Below are positions 30,274 to 38,602 of a stretch of DNA of 42,068 nt, in pieces. The DNA is from Thermotogae bacterium. Lineage in GTDB: Bacteria; Hydrothermota; Hydrothermia; LBFQ01. The stretch spans positions 1 through 42,068 of the forward strand of contig JAADDJ010000022.1 of the NCBI GenBank assembly GCA_013153965.1. The letters run 5' to 3'. A model generated the notes under the pieces. It ran no database searches and was not told where the DNA came from. It worked only from the letters and a program-made list of their open reading frames with translations. How positions within the stretch are numbered: position 1 is the first letter of the stretch; every line of letters starts with the position of its first letter. The translations under genes were made by a program, and so were the position numbers.

Positions 30274-31653
30274 TCAGCGCTCGTGCTCGGCCTCAAGTAT
30301 CTCAATATTCAGGCCCCCTATGACGGCCATTATGGTGGCCTGCTTCTCCAAACTCCCGTGCTGTAGGGCTATCCTGTAGGGCCTGGCGGGGAACTCCCCA
30401 TAGACCGGGTCCACGGGGACCCACTGCCCTCCTATCCACGAGACGTTCCAAGCGTGGTAGTAGAAGCCATCCCCCTGATACACCAGGCCGACCATTATGT
30501 CGGTGGGTATGCCGGCGGCTCTCGCGAGGGCCGCGTACAGGGTGGCGTGCTCGTTGCAATCGCCGTACCGTTCCCGCAGGACCTGCTTGGCCGTGGGTAT
30601 CGTCACGGAGCCCCTCTTCTCAAGGTTCCGATAGACCCAGTCGTGTATGGCCTTCGCCTTCTCAAGGTCCGTGCGCTTTCCGGCCGTTATCTCCTCGGCG
30701 AGGGCCTTTATCTCGGGGTCATTCACCTCAAGGAACTGGGTGGCCTGCAGGTACCTCTTCAAGCTGTCGGGAGGCGGCGACGTGCTCCCCTTCAACTCCT
30801 TAGGATAGGTTATCTCCACCACGGCCGTATCGCCGCTCTCGTGCAAAAGCCTCTGATTGGCGAAGTCCAAGGAGAGGTTGCCCTTAAGGGGCCACATCCT
30901 CACCCGAAGCCTGACGAGGGTCTGGAGCTCGCCTATGGGTTTGCCCTTGGGCCTCACGGCGTAGAGGGCGAGGACGTTGAAGGGCTCAACCGGAGCCTTG
31001 GCCCTCTCGGGAGGCTCGGCCACTATGTCCATCTTCAGAGGCTGGTTCTGGAGGAGGAGCTTTCCATCCTTCACGTGGGCCCGAACTATGATGCCCTGGG
31101 CGTTGAGGACCCAGAGGGTGTCGCTCTCCTTGAAGACCCGAGCCTCCATGAAGGAGGCGACCGAGGGATCAAAGTAGGAGTATCTACCCTCCTTGAGGAG
31201 ACCGACGGCCGCCGCGAACGGGAAGGTCTGGGGAGTCAACAGGGGCCCAACGGTGGAGTACGAGAACCTCTGCGGAGCTCCCTGCAGGGGCTTATACACC
31301 ACCGAGAACTTCCCGTCCTTCACCTCACCTTGGGCCTCAACCGTCGCATCCTGCGTCCTCATCACGAAGGAGAGGGTGCGGGCCCCCCCATCCTCACCGA
31401 CGAAGGCCTTCACGTCGGTGCGCATCTCCTTGACCAAGCCGAGCATTATCACCTTTATGTACATCGTCTCGCTAAAATCCCATCCCCCATCAACCTTGTA
31501 AGCCACCATCTCCTCCCACCCCGCCCTTTGGCCGAGCATATAGACGCTTCCGACGAAGTGGAAGTCCGGCTCCCTACCCGGTGTAGCCTTTTGGGAGTCT
31601 CCGGCTCCGCCGCAGGCGAGGATGATGGGAAGGAGCATAAGGAGCCTTCGCAT
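30274..31653 (-). CDS. Transglutaminase-like lipoprotein
   Basis: The protein has 459 residues. It has a lipoprotein signal (MRRLLMLLPIILAC, Cys14), a long beta-rich N-terminal region, and a C-terminal transglutaminase-like domain with a Cys-His-Asp triad: Cys366 in YGDCNEHA, His400 in YYHAWN, Asp415 in PVDPVYGE. Bacterial members of this superfamily are mostly periplasmic cysteine proteases or amide-forming enzymes; the substrate is unknown. The gene is divergent from accA with 49 bp between start codons. Confidence 0.85.
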   Translation of the reverse strand: MRRLLMLLPIILACGGAGDSQKATPGREPDFHFVGSVYMLGQRAGWEEMVAYKVDGGWDFSETMYIKVIMLGLVKEMRTDVKAFVGEDGGARTLSFVMRTQDATVEAQGEVKDGKFSVVYKPLQGAPQRFSYSTVGPLLTPQTFPFAAAVGLLKEGRYSYFDPSVASFMEARVFKESDTLWVLNAQGIIVRAHVKDGKLLLQNQPLKMDIVAEPPERAKAPVEPFNVLALYAVRPKGKPIGELQTLVRLRVRMWPLKGNLSLDFANQRLLHESGDTAVVEITYPKELKGSTSPPPDSLKRYLQATQFLEVNDPEIKALAEEITAGKRTDLEKAKAIHDWVYRNLEKRGSVTIPTAKQVLRERYGDCNEHATLYAALARAAGIPTDIMVGLVYQGDGFYYHAWNVSWIGGQWVPVDPVYGEFPARPYRIALQHGSLEKQATIMAVIGGLNIEILEAEHER

Positions 31654-31659
31654 GGTGCT

Positions 31660-31665
31660 ATTCTA
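31660..31665 (-). promoter_or_regulatory. -10 box TAGAAT of the transglutaminase gene
   Basis: On the minus strand CCG-TAGAAT-AGC lies 6 nt before the ATG at 31653. Confidence 0.65.
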
Positions 31666-31687
31666 CGGTTGCCCCCATCGCCCACGT

Positions 31688-31693
31688 TAAAAT
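31688..31693 (+). promoter_or_regulatory. -10 box TAAAAT of accA
   Basis: TAAAAT lies 9 nt before the ATG at 31703. Confidence 0.6.
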
Positions 31694-31702
31694 CCCCCCT
31701 CA

Positions 31703-32665
31703 ATGCGATATCTGGATTTTGAGAGGCCCTTGGCCACGCTGGAGGAGGAGCTGCAGGAGCTGCGGCGACGGTACGAAACCGAGAGAAATGAGGAGCTCTT
31801 AGGTAGGATTGAGCGGCTTGAGAGGGAGGTTAAGAGGTTACGCAAGGAGATATTCTCCAACCTGACGAGATGGCAGAAAGTCCAGCTGGCCCGCCATCCA
31901 GACCGTCCCAAACCCTTGGACCTGATAGCCCACATGTGCGACGACTTCGTTGAACTTCACGGCGACAGGCTCTTCGGGGACGACGCGGCCGTGGTCGCGG
32001 GCCTCGCCAAGATGGGGAAGTACGGTGTGGTCGTGATAGGGATACAGAAGGGAAAGGATACGGAGGAGAATCTGAAGCGGAACTTCGGTATGGCCCATCC
32101 GGAGGGATACCGCAAGGCCATAAGGCTCTTTGACCTGGCGGACAAGCTCCACCTCCCGGTCCTGACGTTGGTGGATACCCCGGGAGCCTATCCGGGTATA
32201 GGGGCGGAGGAGAGGGGCCAATTCTCCGCCATAGCCCACAGCATACGGAGGATGTTGCTCCTGAAGGTCCCGAGCGTCGCCTTCATAACCGGAGAGGGGG
32301 GGAGCGGTGGGGCCTTGGCCTTGGCCGCCGCCGATAGGGTCTATATGCTGGAGTACTCCATATACTCGGTCATATCCCCCGAGGGGGCGGCCAGCATCCT
32401 CTTCAAGGACGCATCCCGCAACAGGGAGGCGGCGGAGACCCTGCGGATAACCGCCGACGACCTCTACGAGTTTGGGATAATAGACGGTGTGATAAAGGAG
32501 CCTCTGGGTGGGGCCCACAGAGACCCCAAGACCACCGCCCTCCGCATAAGGAGGACCTTCCTGAAGGCCCTGAAGGAGCTGAAGGGCCGCTCGCCACGCA
32601 CCCTCCGCATGAGACGGTTTAAAAAGTACGTGCGCATGGGGAAGTGGCTGGAGGAATCCTACTGA
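31703..32665 (+). CDS. accA: Acetyl-CoA carboxylase carboxyltransferase subunit alpha
   Basis: The protein has 320 residues. The N-terminal helical segment (LEEELQELRRRYETERNEEL) is followed by the crotonase-fold domain, with HGDRLFGDDAAVVAG, DTPGAYPGIGAEERGQ and GEGGSGGALALAAADRVYM. It transfers the carboxyl group from carboxybiotin to acetyl-CoA, working with the beta subunit (accD is not in the window) and AccB (11270). The C-terminus is basic. Era follows after 25 bp with its own promoter. Confidence 0.95.
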   Translation: MRYLDFERPLATLEEELQELRRRYETERNEELLGRIERLEREVKRLRKEIFSNLTRWQKVQLARHPDRPKPLDLIAHMCDDFVELHGDRLFGDDAAVVAGLAKMGKYGVVVIGIQKGKDTEENLKRNFGMAHPEGYRKAIRLFDLADKLHLPVLTLVDTPGAYPGIGAEERGQFSAIAHSIRRMLLLKVPSVAFITGEGGSGGALALAAADRVYMLEYSIYSVISPEGAASILFKDASRNREAAETLRITADDLYEFGIIDGVIKEPLGGAHRDPKTTALRIRRTFLKALKELKGRSPRTLRMRRFKKYVRMGKWLEESY

Positions 32666-32678
32666 AGTTTTTCGGCGA

Positions 32679-32684
32679 TAGAAT
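32679..32684 (+). promoter_or_regulatory. -10 box TAGAAT of era
   Basis: TAGAAT lies 6 nt before the GTG at 32691. Confidence 0.6.
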
Positions 32685-32690
32685 ACGCAG

Positions 32691-33584
32691 GTGAAGTCCG
32701 GATTCGTAGCCGTAATAGGTCGTCCCAACGTGGGGAAATCCACCCTCGTGAATGCCCTGTTAAAGTTCAAACTTTCGGCCGTGAGTCCCAAGCCCCAGAC
32801 CAGCCGCTTCAAGGTCATCGGCATAATCACGGATGAGGATGCCCAGATAATCCTGATAGACACGCCGGGGATAATCCAGAAGAGCAAGTACGCCCTCCAC
32901 GATTACATGATAAAGGAAGCCAGAACGGCCATGGCCGAGGCCGATGTCATCCTCTTCGTCGTTGAGCCCAAACCCCCCGGGGACATAGAGGAGATGCTCA
33001 TAGAGGAGTTCAAGCGCTCGCCGGAGAAAAAACCCGTCATACTCGTGATAAACAAGATTGATACCATCCATAAGAACGCTCTCCTGCCCATAATCCAGCA
33101 GTACTCCCAGATGTACGACTTCGCCGAGGTGGTCCCCGTCAGCGCCCTCAAAGGGGATGGTCTTGACATCCTTCTGGACGTGATAAAGAAGCATCTGCCC
33201 GAGGGACATCCCTTCTATCCGGGCGATGAGATAACCGACAGGCCTCTGCGTTTCATAATAGCCGAGATAATCCGTGAGCGGATTTTCGTCCATTACCGGG
33301 AGGAGATACCCTACTCCACGGCCGTTAAGGTTGAGGAGTTCCGGGAGCCGGAGGACCCGAATAAGCCCGTGTATATAAGGGCCGTCATATACGTGGAGAG
33401 ACCCTCACAGAAGGCCATAATAATCGGCCACAAGGGGAGGGCCATAAAGCGGGTGGGTATGGAGGCCCGCAAGCAGATAGAGGCCATTCTGGGCCGCAAG
33501 GTGTATCTGGACCTGTGGGTGAAGGTCAAGAAGAAGTGGAGGCAGAATCTGCGCTTCATCAGGGAGCTGGAGTTGGGTCTTTAG
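32691..33584 (+). CDS. era: GTPase Era, ribosome assembly
   Basis: The protein has 297 residues. G1 is GRPNVGKST, G3 DTPGI, G4 NKID and G5 VSALKGDG; the C-terminal KH domain carries IIIGHKGRAIKRVG. Era binds the 3' end of 16S rRNA near the anti-Shine-Dalgarno sequence and promotes 30S maturation. The GTG start gives MKSGFVAVIGRPNVG and is placed by the TAGAAT box 6 nt upstream. Confidence 0.97.
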   Translation: MKSGFVAVIGRPNVGKSTLVNALLKFKLSAVSPKPQTSRFKVIGIITDEDAQIILIDTPGIIQKSKYALHDYMIKEARTAMAEADVILFVVEPKPPGDIEEMLIEEFKRSPEKKPVILVINKIDTIHKNALLPIIQQYSQMYDFAEVVPVSALKGDGLDILLDVIKKHLPEGHPFYPGDEITDRPLRFIIAEIIRERIFVHYREEIPYSTAVKVEEFREPEDPNKPVYIRAVIYVERPSQKAIIIGHKGRAIKRVGMEARKQIEAILGRKVYLDLWVKVKKKWRQNLRFIRELELGL

Positions 33585-33597
33585 CCCTCGCATGCTG

Positions 33598-33603
33598 TAA
33601 AAT
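33598..33603 (+). promoter_or_regulatory. -10 box TAAAAT of the dacB-radC group
   Basis: TAAAAT lies 8 nt before the first ATG at 33612 (a second in-frame ATG follows). Confidence 0.55.
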
Positions 33604-33611
33604 ACTATCCG

Positions 33612-34766
33612 ATGATGTGGATCTTGGGGTACTTCTCCGAGGTGTGGTTGAGGGAGGAGACGTGCGATCCCGTGAGGTTGAGAAACTCGGAGGAGTACGT
33701 CGTTCCCGCCTCCACCCTCAAGTCCATGTGGGCCATAATCCTACTCAACCGCCTCGGCCCGGACTATCGGATACCCACCTACGTGGCCATCAAGGGGAAC
33801 GCCCTGCTCCTACGCTTCAACGGGGATCCCTTCCTCAAACTCCGAACTCTGGACTCCATCGTCAGGGCGAAGGCGAAGGAGTTCAAATCCCGCACCGTGT
33901 ATGTGTCCATATCCTTCCCCCGCTGGGGTGAGAGGTACGGGTACGGTTGGACTTGGGACGACATAAAGCTGCATCGGGTTTCGCCCATTACCCCCGTCTC
34001 CCTCAACGGTGGGAAACTCTTCCCCGACACCGCCCTCGGCTTCAAGGTTGATACCTCCCTGAGGGAGGACACGGTGGTCGGGGATACCTACCTCATACCC
34101 TACCCCGGCTATCGGTACTCGGACCCCCTGAAGGTCGTCATGTTCGTCGTCAGGAGGGCCTTGAAGGCGGAGGGTAAGCGGGTGAGGATGGAGGTGAGGG
34201 AGAGCCCCACGTTGAATCTCCGGGGCTTTCGTGTTGATACGGTGATGAGCCCGCCGCTAAAGAATATGCTCCGCCCCATACTCACCTACAGCCTGAATTT
34301 CCACATGGATATGCTCGTGGCCCACTACTCGGGGGGCATCACCCAAGCCGGAAAACGGTTCCGGCGATTCATGGGAGAGCTGGGAATGGACACCGTGGCC
34401 TACATCTTTGATGGATCGGGTCTCTCAAGGTACAACCTAATAAAGGCTCTGGACGGCGTCTATCTCGTATGCGCCGGCTCTCGTGGCCTTCGTCCCTACA
34501 TTGACAGTCTGTTCCCATCGCCGGGAAGGGGGACTCTGCGCCTCCGCCTGCTGAAGATGCGAGATATGGTCCATGCGAAGACGGGGACCCTCTTCGGCGT
34601 CTCGGCCCTACTCGGATTCTACTCGGGGTGCAACGACAGGTACGTATTCGGCGTCTTCGTTCAGAACTCCCCCCTGGTCAAGCGCTCAAGGGACTTCATA
34701 GACTCGCTCGTACTCTGGAGCAGCGGCGGGAAGAGGTGCATGGTTGCGAAGGGAGATGAAAGATGA
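33612..34766 (+). CDS. dacB: S13-family D-Ala-D-Ala carboxypeptidase/endopeptidase (PBP4 type)
   Basis: The protein has 384 residues. The penicillin-binding triad is intact: Ser34-Lys37 in PASTLK, Ser227-Asn229 in SLN and Lys323-Thr-Gly in HAKTGTL; FDGSGLSRYN is a further S13 hallmark. The enzyme trims or cleaves peptide crosslinks of peptidoglycan in the periplasm. It is shorter than E. coli PBP4, and its N-terminus (MMWILGYFSEV) is only a stub of a signal peptide. It overlaps the DUF3108 gene by ATGA. Confidence 0.9.
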   Translation: MMWILGYFSEVWLREETCDPVRLRNSEEYVVPASTLKSMWAIILLNRLGPDYRIPTYVAIKGNALLLRFNGDPFLKLRTLDSIVRAKAKEFKSRTVYVSISFPRWGERYGYGWTWDDIKLHRVSPITPVSLNGGKLFPDTALGFKVDTSLREDTVVGDTYLIPYPGYRYSDPLKVVMFVVRRALKAEGKRVRMEVRESPTLNLRGFRVDTVMSPPLKNMLRPILTYSLNFHMDMLVAHYSGGITQAGKRFRRFMGELGMDTVAYIFDGSGLSRYNLIKALDGVYLVCAGSRGLRPYIDSLFPSPGRGTLRLRLLKMRDMVHAKTGTLFGVSALLGFYSGCNDRYVFGVFVQNSPLVKRSRDFIDSLVLWSSGGKRCMVAKGDER

Positions 34767-35419
34767 CGTTTCTGGTTCTATTTTTGAGCAGGCCCGAGAC
34801 CCTCGTATATGAGGCGAAATTCGGGCCATTCAAGGCAGGAAAGCTCTTCCTGATAAGCTCGGGAAGGACCGAGTGGAAGGGGAAACCCGCGTACAGGTTC
34901 TATCTGATAGCGGACGGAGGGGTACCCTTCTACCGCATAAACGACACCATCCTTAGCATCACCGACACCCTCCTGAGGCCCCTACTCTACAAGAAGGTTC
35001 AGCACGAGGGGAACTACCACTTCTGGGGGTGGATAGCATACGACCACAGGAACGGCAAGGCACTTTACAGCGACGGGACGCGGATGGACATACCCCCCGG
35101 TAGTCTTGATCCCCTGACGCTGGTCTATGTGGCCCGAACCCTTGACTTTGACGAGCGTAAGGAGTACTCTTTCCCCTACCACGTGGATCGCATAACGGAG
35201 ACGGTCCGGGTGCGACTCGTGGGTACCGAGCGGGTCAGAACGCCGATGGGGGAGTACGACTGCTGGGTGATAGAGCCCGTAATGAAGTCGGGTAGGAACG
35301 TCTTCGGCGGCAAGGGAGGGATGAAGATCTGGCTTGACCGCAGGAGCCGGATACCCGTCAAGGTTGAGGCCAAGATGGTCTTCGGGAACGCCGTCGGATA
35401 TCTCGTGGATAGGAGGTGA
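34763..35419 (+). CDS. DUF3108 periplasmic protein
   Basis: The protein has 218 residues. The DUF3108 pattern is seen in LVYEAKFGPFKAGKL near the start, YRINDTILSITDTLLRPLLY, and the closing GGMKIWLDRRSRIPVKVEAK. The fold is a curved beta sheet with no known activity. The signal is extremely short (MTFLVLFLSRP). Coupled to dacB by ATGA, it is probably envelope-related. Confidence 0.8.
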   Translation: MTFLVLFLSRPETLVYEAKFGPFKAGKLFLISSGRTEWKGKPAYRFYLIADGGVPFYRINDTILSITDTLLRPLLYKKVQHEGNYHFWGWIAYDHRNGKALYSDGTRMDIPPGSLDPLTLVYVARTLDFDERKEYSFPYHVDRITETVRVRLVGTERVRTPMGEYDCWVIEPVMKSGRNVFGGKGGMKIWLDRRSRIPVKVEAKMVFGNAVGYLVDRR

Positions 35420-35422
35420 GGG

Positions 35423-36034
35423 ATGGGCTTGAACTACGGCCTCTTCGCCCTGCTGGGTTGGTCGTGGGTCAATTTCTCGCCGCTCACCGAGAGTCTCGGC
35501 GATTACGGCTACGATGTAGATGTGAAACGCACCGTCTATGTCGGTGGCTACGGATACGTCCTCCGTGAGCCCCTCTTCACGTTCCTGATGGCCTCCCGTC
35601 TTCTTGAGGCTCGCGGGAGCGGAAACGGCTACGAGGTCCTCTTAGGCCACGATGTGGCCCGGGCGGGTGTGGGCTACGGCATCTGGAGGTCCCGCCTCAG
35701 CGAGAGGAACCTGCATCTTTATCCCTTCGTCGGTTTCGGCTACGGGAGGTTGGCGGTCAGGTTCCGCTACGTCGGAGATGACGACTACGACGGCTTCCTC
35801 TCCTCACCCGGCCGGGACGGGGTAATGGATAGGTCCTCCTACGTTCTGACCGCCGGGTTGGGAGCCCTGTTTGACTTCGGCTTCACGGTGGGCTTCGTCG
35901 TCGGATACGACTACCCCGTACATGAGGGACGCTGGTACCACGGCGGGGACGTGTTGGACGGCGGTCCGGACGTGTCCCCCTACGGTCCGTATGCCGCCCT
36001 GATGATCGGATATGCGACGGACTGGGAAGAGTAG
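35423..36034 (+). CDS. Small outer-membrane beta-barrel-like protein
   Basis: The protein has 203 residues, with Gly- and Tyr-rich alternating strands (YVGGYGYVLREPLFTFLMAS, YPFVGFGYGRLAVRFRYVG, GLGALFDFGFTVGFVVGYDY) typical of an eight-stranded barrel. The N-terminus MGLNYGLFALLGWSWV may be the signal. AGGAGG stands just before the ATG, so translation is leader-type within the operon. The last 23 bp overlap radC. Family unknown. Confidence 0.6.
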   Translation: MGLNYGLFALLGWSWVNFSPLTESLGDYGYDVDVKRTVYVGGYGYVLREPLFTFLMASRLLEARGSGNGYEVLLGHDVARAGVGYGIWRSRLSERNLHLYPFVGFGYGRLAVRFRYVGDDDYDGFLSSPGRDGVMDRSSYVLTAGLGALFDFGFTVGFVVGYDYPVHEGRWYHGGDVLDGGPDVSPYGPYAALMIGYATDWEE

Positions 36035-36680
36035 GAGGGAGTTGCTCCCGCGCGAGAAGGCTCTGAAGTTCGGGGTCTCCTCCCTGAGCGACGATGAGCT
36101 TCTGGCCATCCTGCTATCGGTGGGCAGTCAGGGTATGGACGTTTTCACCCTCGCCCGCTCCCTCCTGCGGGACTTTAGCCTGAAGGATCTGTCGGGTCTA
36201 CCCATCAAGGCCCTGATGCGGATCAAGGGCATAGGCGAAGCCAAGGCCGTCAGGCTCGCGGCGGCCTTTGAGCTGGGCCGAAGGCTCTACGCCCCCCACG
36301 ACGAAATCCTCACCACGGAGCATCTTCGGTCGGTTCTGGCTCCTCTCGGCAGGAGTCGCCGGGAGACGCTTCTCCTGGCGATGTACGATTCCGCCGGACG
36401 ATTCCTCGGAACGGAGATAGTGGCCGTCGGCAGGTTGAACATCATACACATCCATCCGCGCGAGATATTTGAGCCCATATTCAGGAGCGGAGCCACAGGA
36501 TTCGTCATCGCCCACAACCACCCCGACGGGGATCCGACGCCGTCCCCGGAGGATGCCGAATTCACGGAGAAGATGGACGCGCTGGCGGGGGAGTTGGGCA
36601 TCACTCTAATTGAGAGTTTCATCGTGGTGAGGGATAGGGCCGTGGGCATACTGGGAGGGACCACCCTCAACCTTCGCTAA
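36012..36680 (+). CDS. radC: RadC family JAB-domain protein
   Basis: The protein has 222 residues. It has a helix-hairpin-helix (LMRIKGIGEAKAVRLAAA, about 68-85) and a JAMM/JAB metal-binding site in AHNHPDGDPTPSPED (His168, His170, Asp181). RadC was once linked to recombination repair, but its biochemical role is unsettled. The start lies inside the preceding barrel gene. The stop overlaps the convergent SufB/D gene by 4 bp. Confidence 0.9.
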   Translation: MRRTGKSRRELLPREKALKFGVSSLSDDELLAILLSVGSQGMDVFTLARSLLRDFSLKDLSGLPIKALMRIKGIGEAKAVRLAAAFELGRRLYAPHDEILTTEHLRSVLAPLGRSRRETLLLAMYDSAGRFLGTEIVAVGRLNIIHIHPREIFEPIFRSGATGFVIAHNHPDGDPTPSPEDAEFTEKMDALAGELGITLIESFIVVRDRAVGILGGTTLNLR

Positions 36681-37732
36681 CTTAGGATCTCCTCAATCCT
36701 CCCCACGACTGTGGAGCGGCCTCCCTCGTCAAGCTTCCTAAGGGCGGGCTCAAGGAATCCCAAGACGATGAGCCTCTTCGCCTCTTCCCGCTTCAGCCCC
36801 CGACTCATCAGATAGAACAACTTCTCCTCATCCACGGGCCCGACGCTGGCACTGTGGGTGGCCCTCACATCGTCCGTCATGATCTCCAGAGCCGGTATGG
36901 CGTTGGCCCGAGCCCCACCGTTTAGAAGGAGGGCGTGCTCCGATAGGAAGGCGTCCGTACCCTTGGCCTCCGGGCGTACGTCTATCATGCCGTAGAGGGT
37001 GGCGCTCGCCCTATCCTTTAGAACGGCCCGGAGGTTGGACTCCCCCCGGGTGTGGGGGACGGTGAAGTCAAGATGGGAGTGTAGGTTGAGATGTTGGGAG
37101 TGCGCGCCCACGAGGACCTGAGCGTCCTCCACGTGGGCCTCCGCACCGGAGGGCTTGAGTCTGTGCTTCGCCATGACGAATCGGCCGCCGAGCCAAACGC
37201 CCGCCAATCTCCCCCCTCCCCCTCCCTCCACTACCATTCCCCTCTCAACGAAGGCGACGGCCTCCCCATCCATTGCGTTGATGACGTTCAGTATGAGGCT
37301 TCCCCCCTCTCCGACCTTAGCCTCCACCGCCTCGGTGTATAGGCCGGAGCCGGAGACCTCCAACAGCACCTCAACGTGGGCTTCCCTGCCCACCTCCAGC
37401 CGGAGATGGAAGTGCTCCCTACCCTCAACGTGCAGGCGGACGCGGGCTACTCCCCCCACTTTAACGCCGTCCCTCACCCTCAGCAGAAGTGGAGAGTCCA
37501 AGTTCATATAGTGGAAGGCGATGAACTTCCAAGAGTCGGGACGGACTATATCGCCCACCACACCGGCCGTATCCACCTCAACCCCCTCCGGCAGGTCCAT
37601 CTGGACGTACGAGGACGTGTCCCGCGGGTAATCCTCCTCCCTCCACCACGAGAGGGAGGTGTATCTGTCGCTCGGCATGGGAAGGTCCCGGTAGGCCTCC
37701 TCGGCCCTTCGCCGCAACTGGGAGAGATCCAT
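36677..37732 (-). CDS. SufB/SufD-family Fe-S cluster assembly protein
   Basis: The protein has 351 residues. The C-terminal signature ALEIMTDDVRATHSASVG, then DEEKLFYLMSRGL, is that of SufD and of short archaeal-type SufB proteins. The His of ATHSASVG is kept, whereas the Cys seen before it in many SufD proteins is Ala. The protein is a scaffold component that works with the SufC ATPase; neither sufC nor a second sufB/D gene is adjacent. A single short SufB/D suggests a minimal SMS/SufBC-like system. A 9-bp inverted repeat stands just upstream of its promoter. Confidence 0.8.
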   Translation of the reverse strand: MDLSQLRRRAEEAYRDLPMPSDRYTSLSWWREEDYPRDTSSYVQMDLPEGVEVDTAGVVGDIVRPDSWKFIAFHYMNLDSPLLLRVRDGVKVGGVARVRLHVEGREHFHLRLEVGREAHVEVLLEVSGSGLYTEAVEAKVGEGGSLILNVINAMDGEAVAFVERGMVVEGGGGGRLAGVWLGGRFVMAKHRLKPSGAEAHVEDAQVLVGAHSQHLNLHSHLDFTVPHTRGESNLRAVLKDRASATLYGMIDVRPEAKGTDAFLSEHALLLNGGARANAIPALEIMTDDVRATHSASVGPVDEEKLFYLMSRGLKREEAKRLIVLGFLEPALRKLDEGGRSTVVGRIEEILS

Positions 37733-37740
37733 GGGTGGCT

Positions 37741-37746
37741 ATTATA
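37741..37746 (-). promoter_or_regulatory. -10 box TATAAT of the SufB/D gene
   Basis: On the minus strand TATAAT lies 8 nt before the ATG at 37732. Confidence 0.65.
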
Positions 37747-37753
37747 AGGAAGA

Positions 37754-37778
37754 AATCTTGACCCGATAAGTCAAGATT
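37754..37778. promoter_or_regulatory. 9-bp inverted repeat between SDR and SufB/D genes
   Basis: AATCTTGAC (37754-37762) and GTCAAGATT (37770-37778) with a 7-bp spacer. It begins 8 nt after the SDR stop and covers the -35 region of the SufB/D promoter. It could be an operator or a weak terminator; the run after it is TCTTCCTT, a poor U-tract. Confidence 0.5.
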
Positions 37779-37785
37779 ATGCCCC

Positions 37786-38523
37786 TCACCTTATGAGTCG
37801 CACCGCCAGAGGCGCGAGCAGGCAGCCGAGATGGGCCAGAAGGCGGTCCCTGAAGGATACGAAGACCTCCTCCCTCTCCCTCTCTATGGCCTTGACTATG
37901 GCACTCGCCACCTTCTGCGGGGATACGGACCCCACCCGCCTTATCCCCGGGCTTCCAGCCCTCTTGAAGAAGTCGGTCCGAGTCACGGGGGGATAGACGT
38001 TTATGACCTTCACGCCCTCCGGGCGAAGCTCCTCGCGAACGGCCAAGAAGAAGGAGCGCATGGCCGCCTTGCTTGCCGAGTATATGGCCCACCCCTTGAG
38101 GGGAACGAAGGCTATCATGCTGACGACGTTCAGGACCATCCCCCTACCCTTGAGGAAGGGCAAGGCTTCCCTCGTCAGCTCCAAGGGGGCCCAGAAATTG
38201 ACCTCGCACAGGCGCCTCATATCCTCGGTGGGAATCTCCTCGTAGGGACCGTATATTCCGAATCCCGCGTTGTTTATCAGGACGTCCAGACCGCCCAACA
38301 CCTCTGCCGCCATCCCCACTAGCCTGCGTCTCTGCTCGGGATCCTCCAAATCCGCGACGATGGGGAACACTCCGGGGTGCTCCGCCCTTATCTCCCTAAG
38401 GGTCTCCTCGTCCCTACCCGTGGCCACCACCCGGGCCCCCCTCTCAATCAGGAGTCGCAGCGTCTCCCTGCCTATCCCCCGCGTTGCGCCGGTCAGAAGC
38501 ACTCCCCTGTCCTTCAGATTCAT
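37786..38523 (-). CDS. Short-chain dehydrogenase/reductase
   Basis: The protein has 245 residues. The classical SDR motifs are present: TGATRGIG (cofactor loop), NNAG, VVSM with Ser, and catalytic YSASK. Arg in the cofactor region (ATGRDEE) suggests NADP(H), by inference. The hydrophobic C-terminus (LAHLGCLLAPLAVRLI) may anchor it to the membrane, as in some lipid-related SDRs. Substrate unknown. Divergent from mdh. Confidence 0.85.
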   Translation of the reverse strand: MNLKDRGVLLTGATRGIGRETLRLLIERGARVVATGRDEETLREIRAEHPGVFPIVADLEDPEQRRRLVGMAAEVLGGLDVLINNAGFGIYGPYEEIPTEDMRRLCEVNFWAPLELTREALPFLKGRGMVLNVVSMIAFVPLKGWAIYSASKAAMRSFFLAVREELRPEGVKVINVYPPVTRTDFFKRAGSPGIRRVGSVSPQKVASAIVKAIEREREEVFVSFRDRLLAHLGCLLAPLAVRLIR

Positions 38524-38530
38524 GGATGCT

Positions 38531-38536
38531 ATGTTA
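38531..38536 (-). promoter_or_regulatory. -10 box TAACAT of the SDR gene
   Basis: On the minus strand TAACAT lies 7 nt before the ATG at 38523. Confidence 0.45.
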
Positions 38537-38587
38537 AGGGCGTACGCAGGTCTTAGAAATTCGGTAAAAACGCCATATCGCCATCTT

Positions 38588-38593
38588 TACAAT
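38588..38593 (+). promoter_or_regulatory. -10 box TACAAT of mdh
   Basis: TACAAT lies 9 nt before the ATG at 38603 and supports that start against a much longer in-frame extension over the divergent promoter. Confidence 0.6.
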
Positions 38594-38602
38594 ACCTTTC
38601 CC

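Noticed and set aside
38270-38602. N-terminal extension of malate dehydrogenase
   Set aside because: The extra 111 codons are antisense to the SDR gene and absent from the family; the ATG at 38603 follows a TACAAT box.
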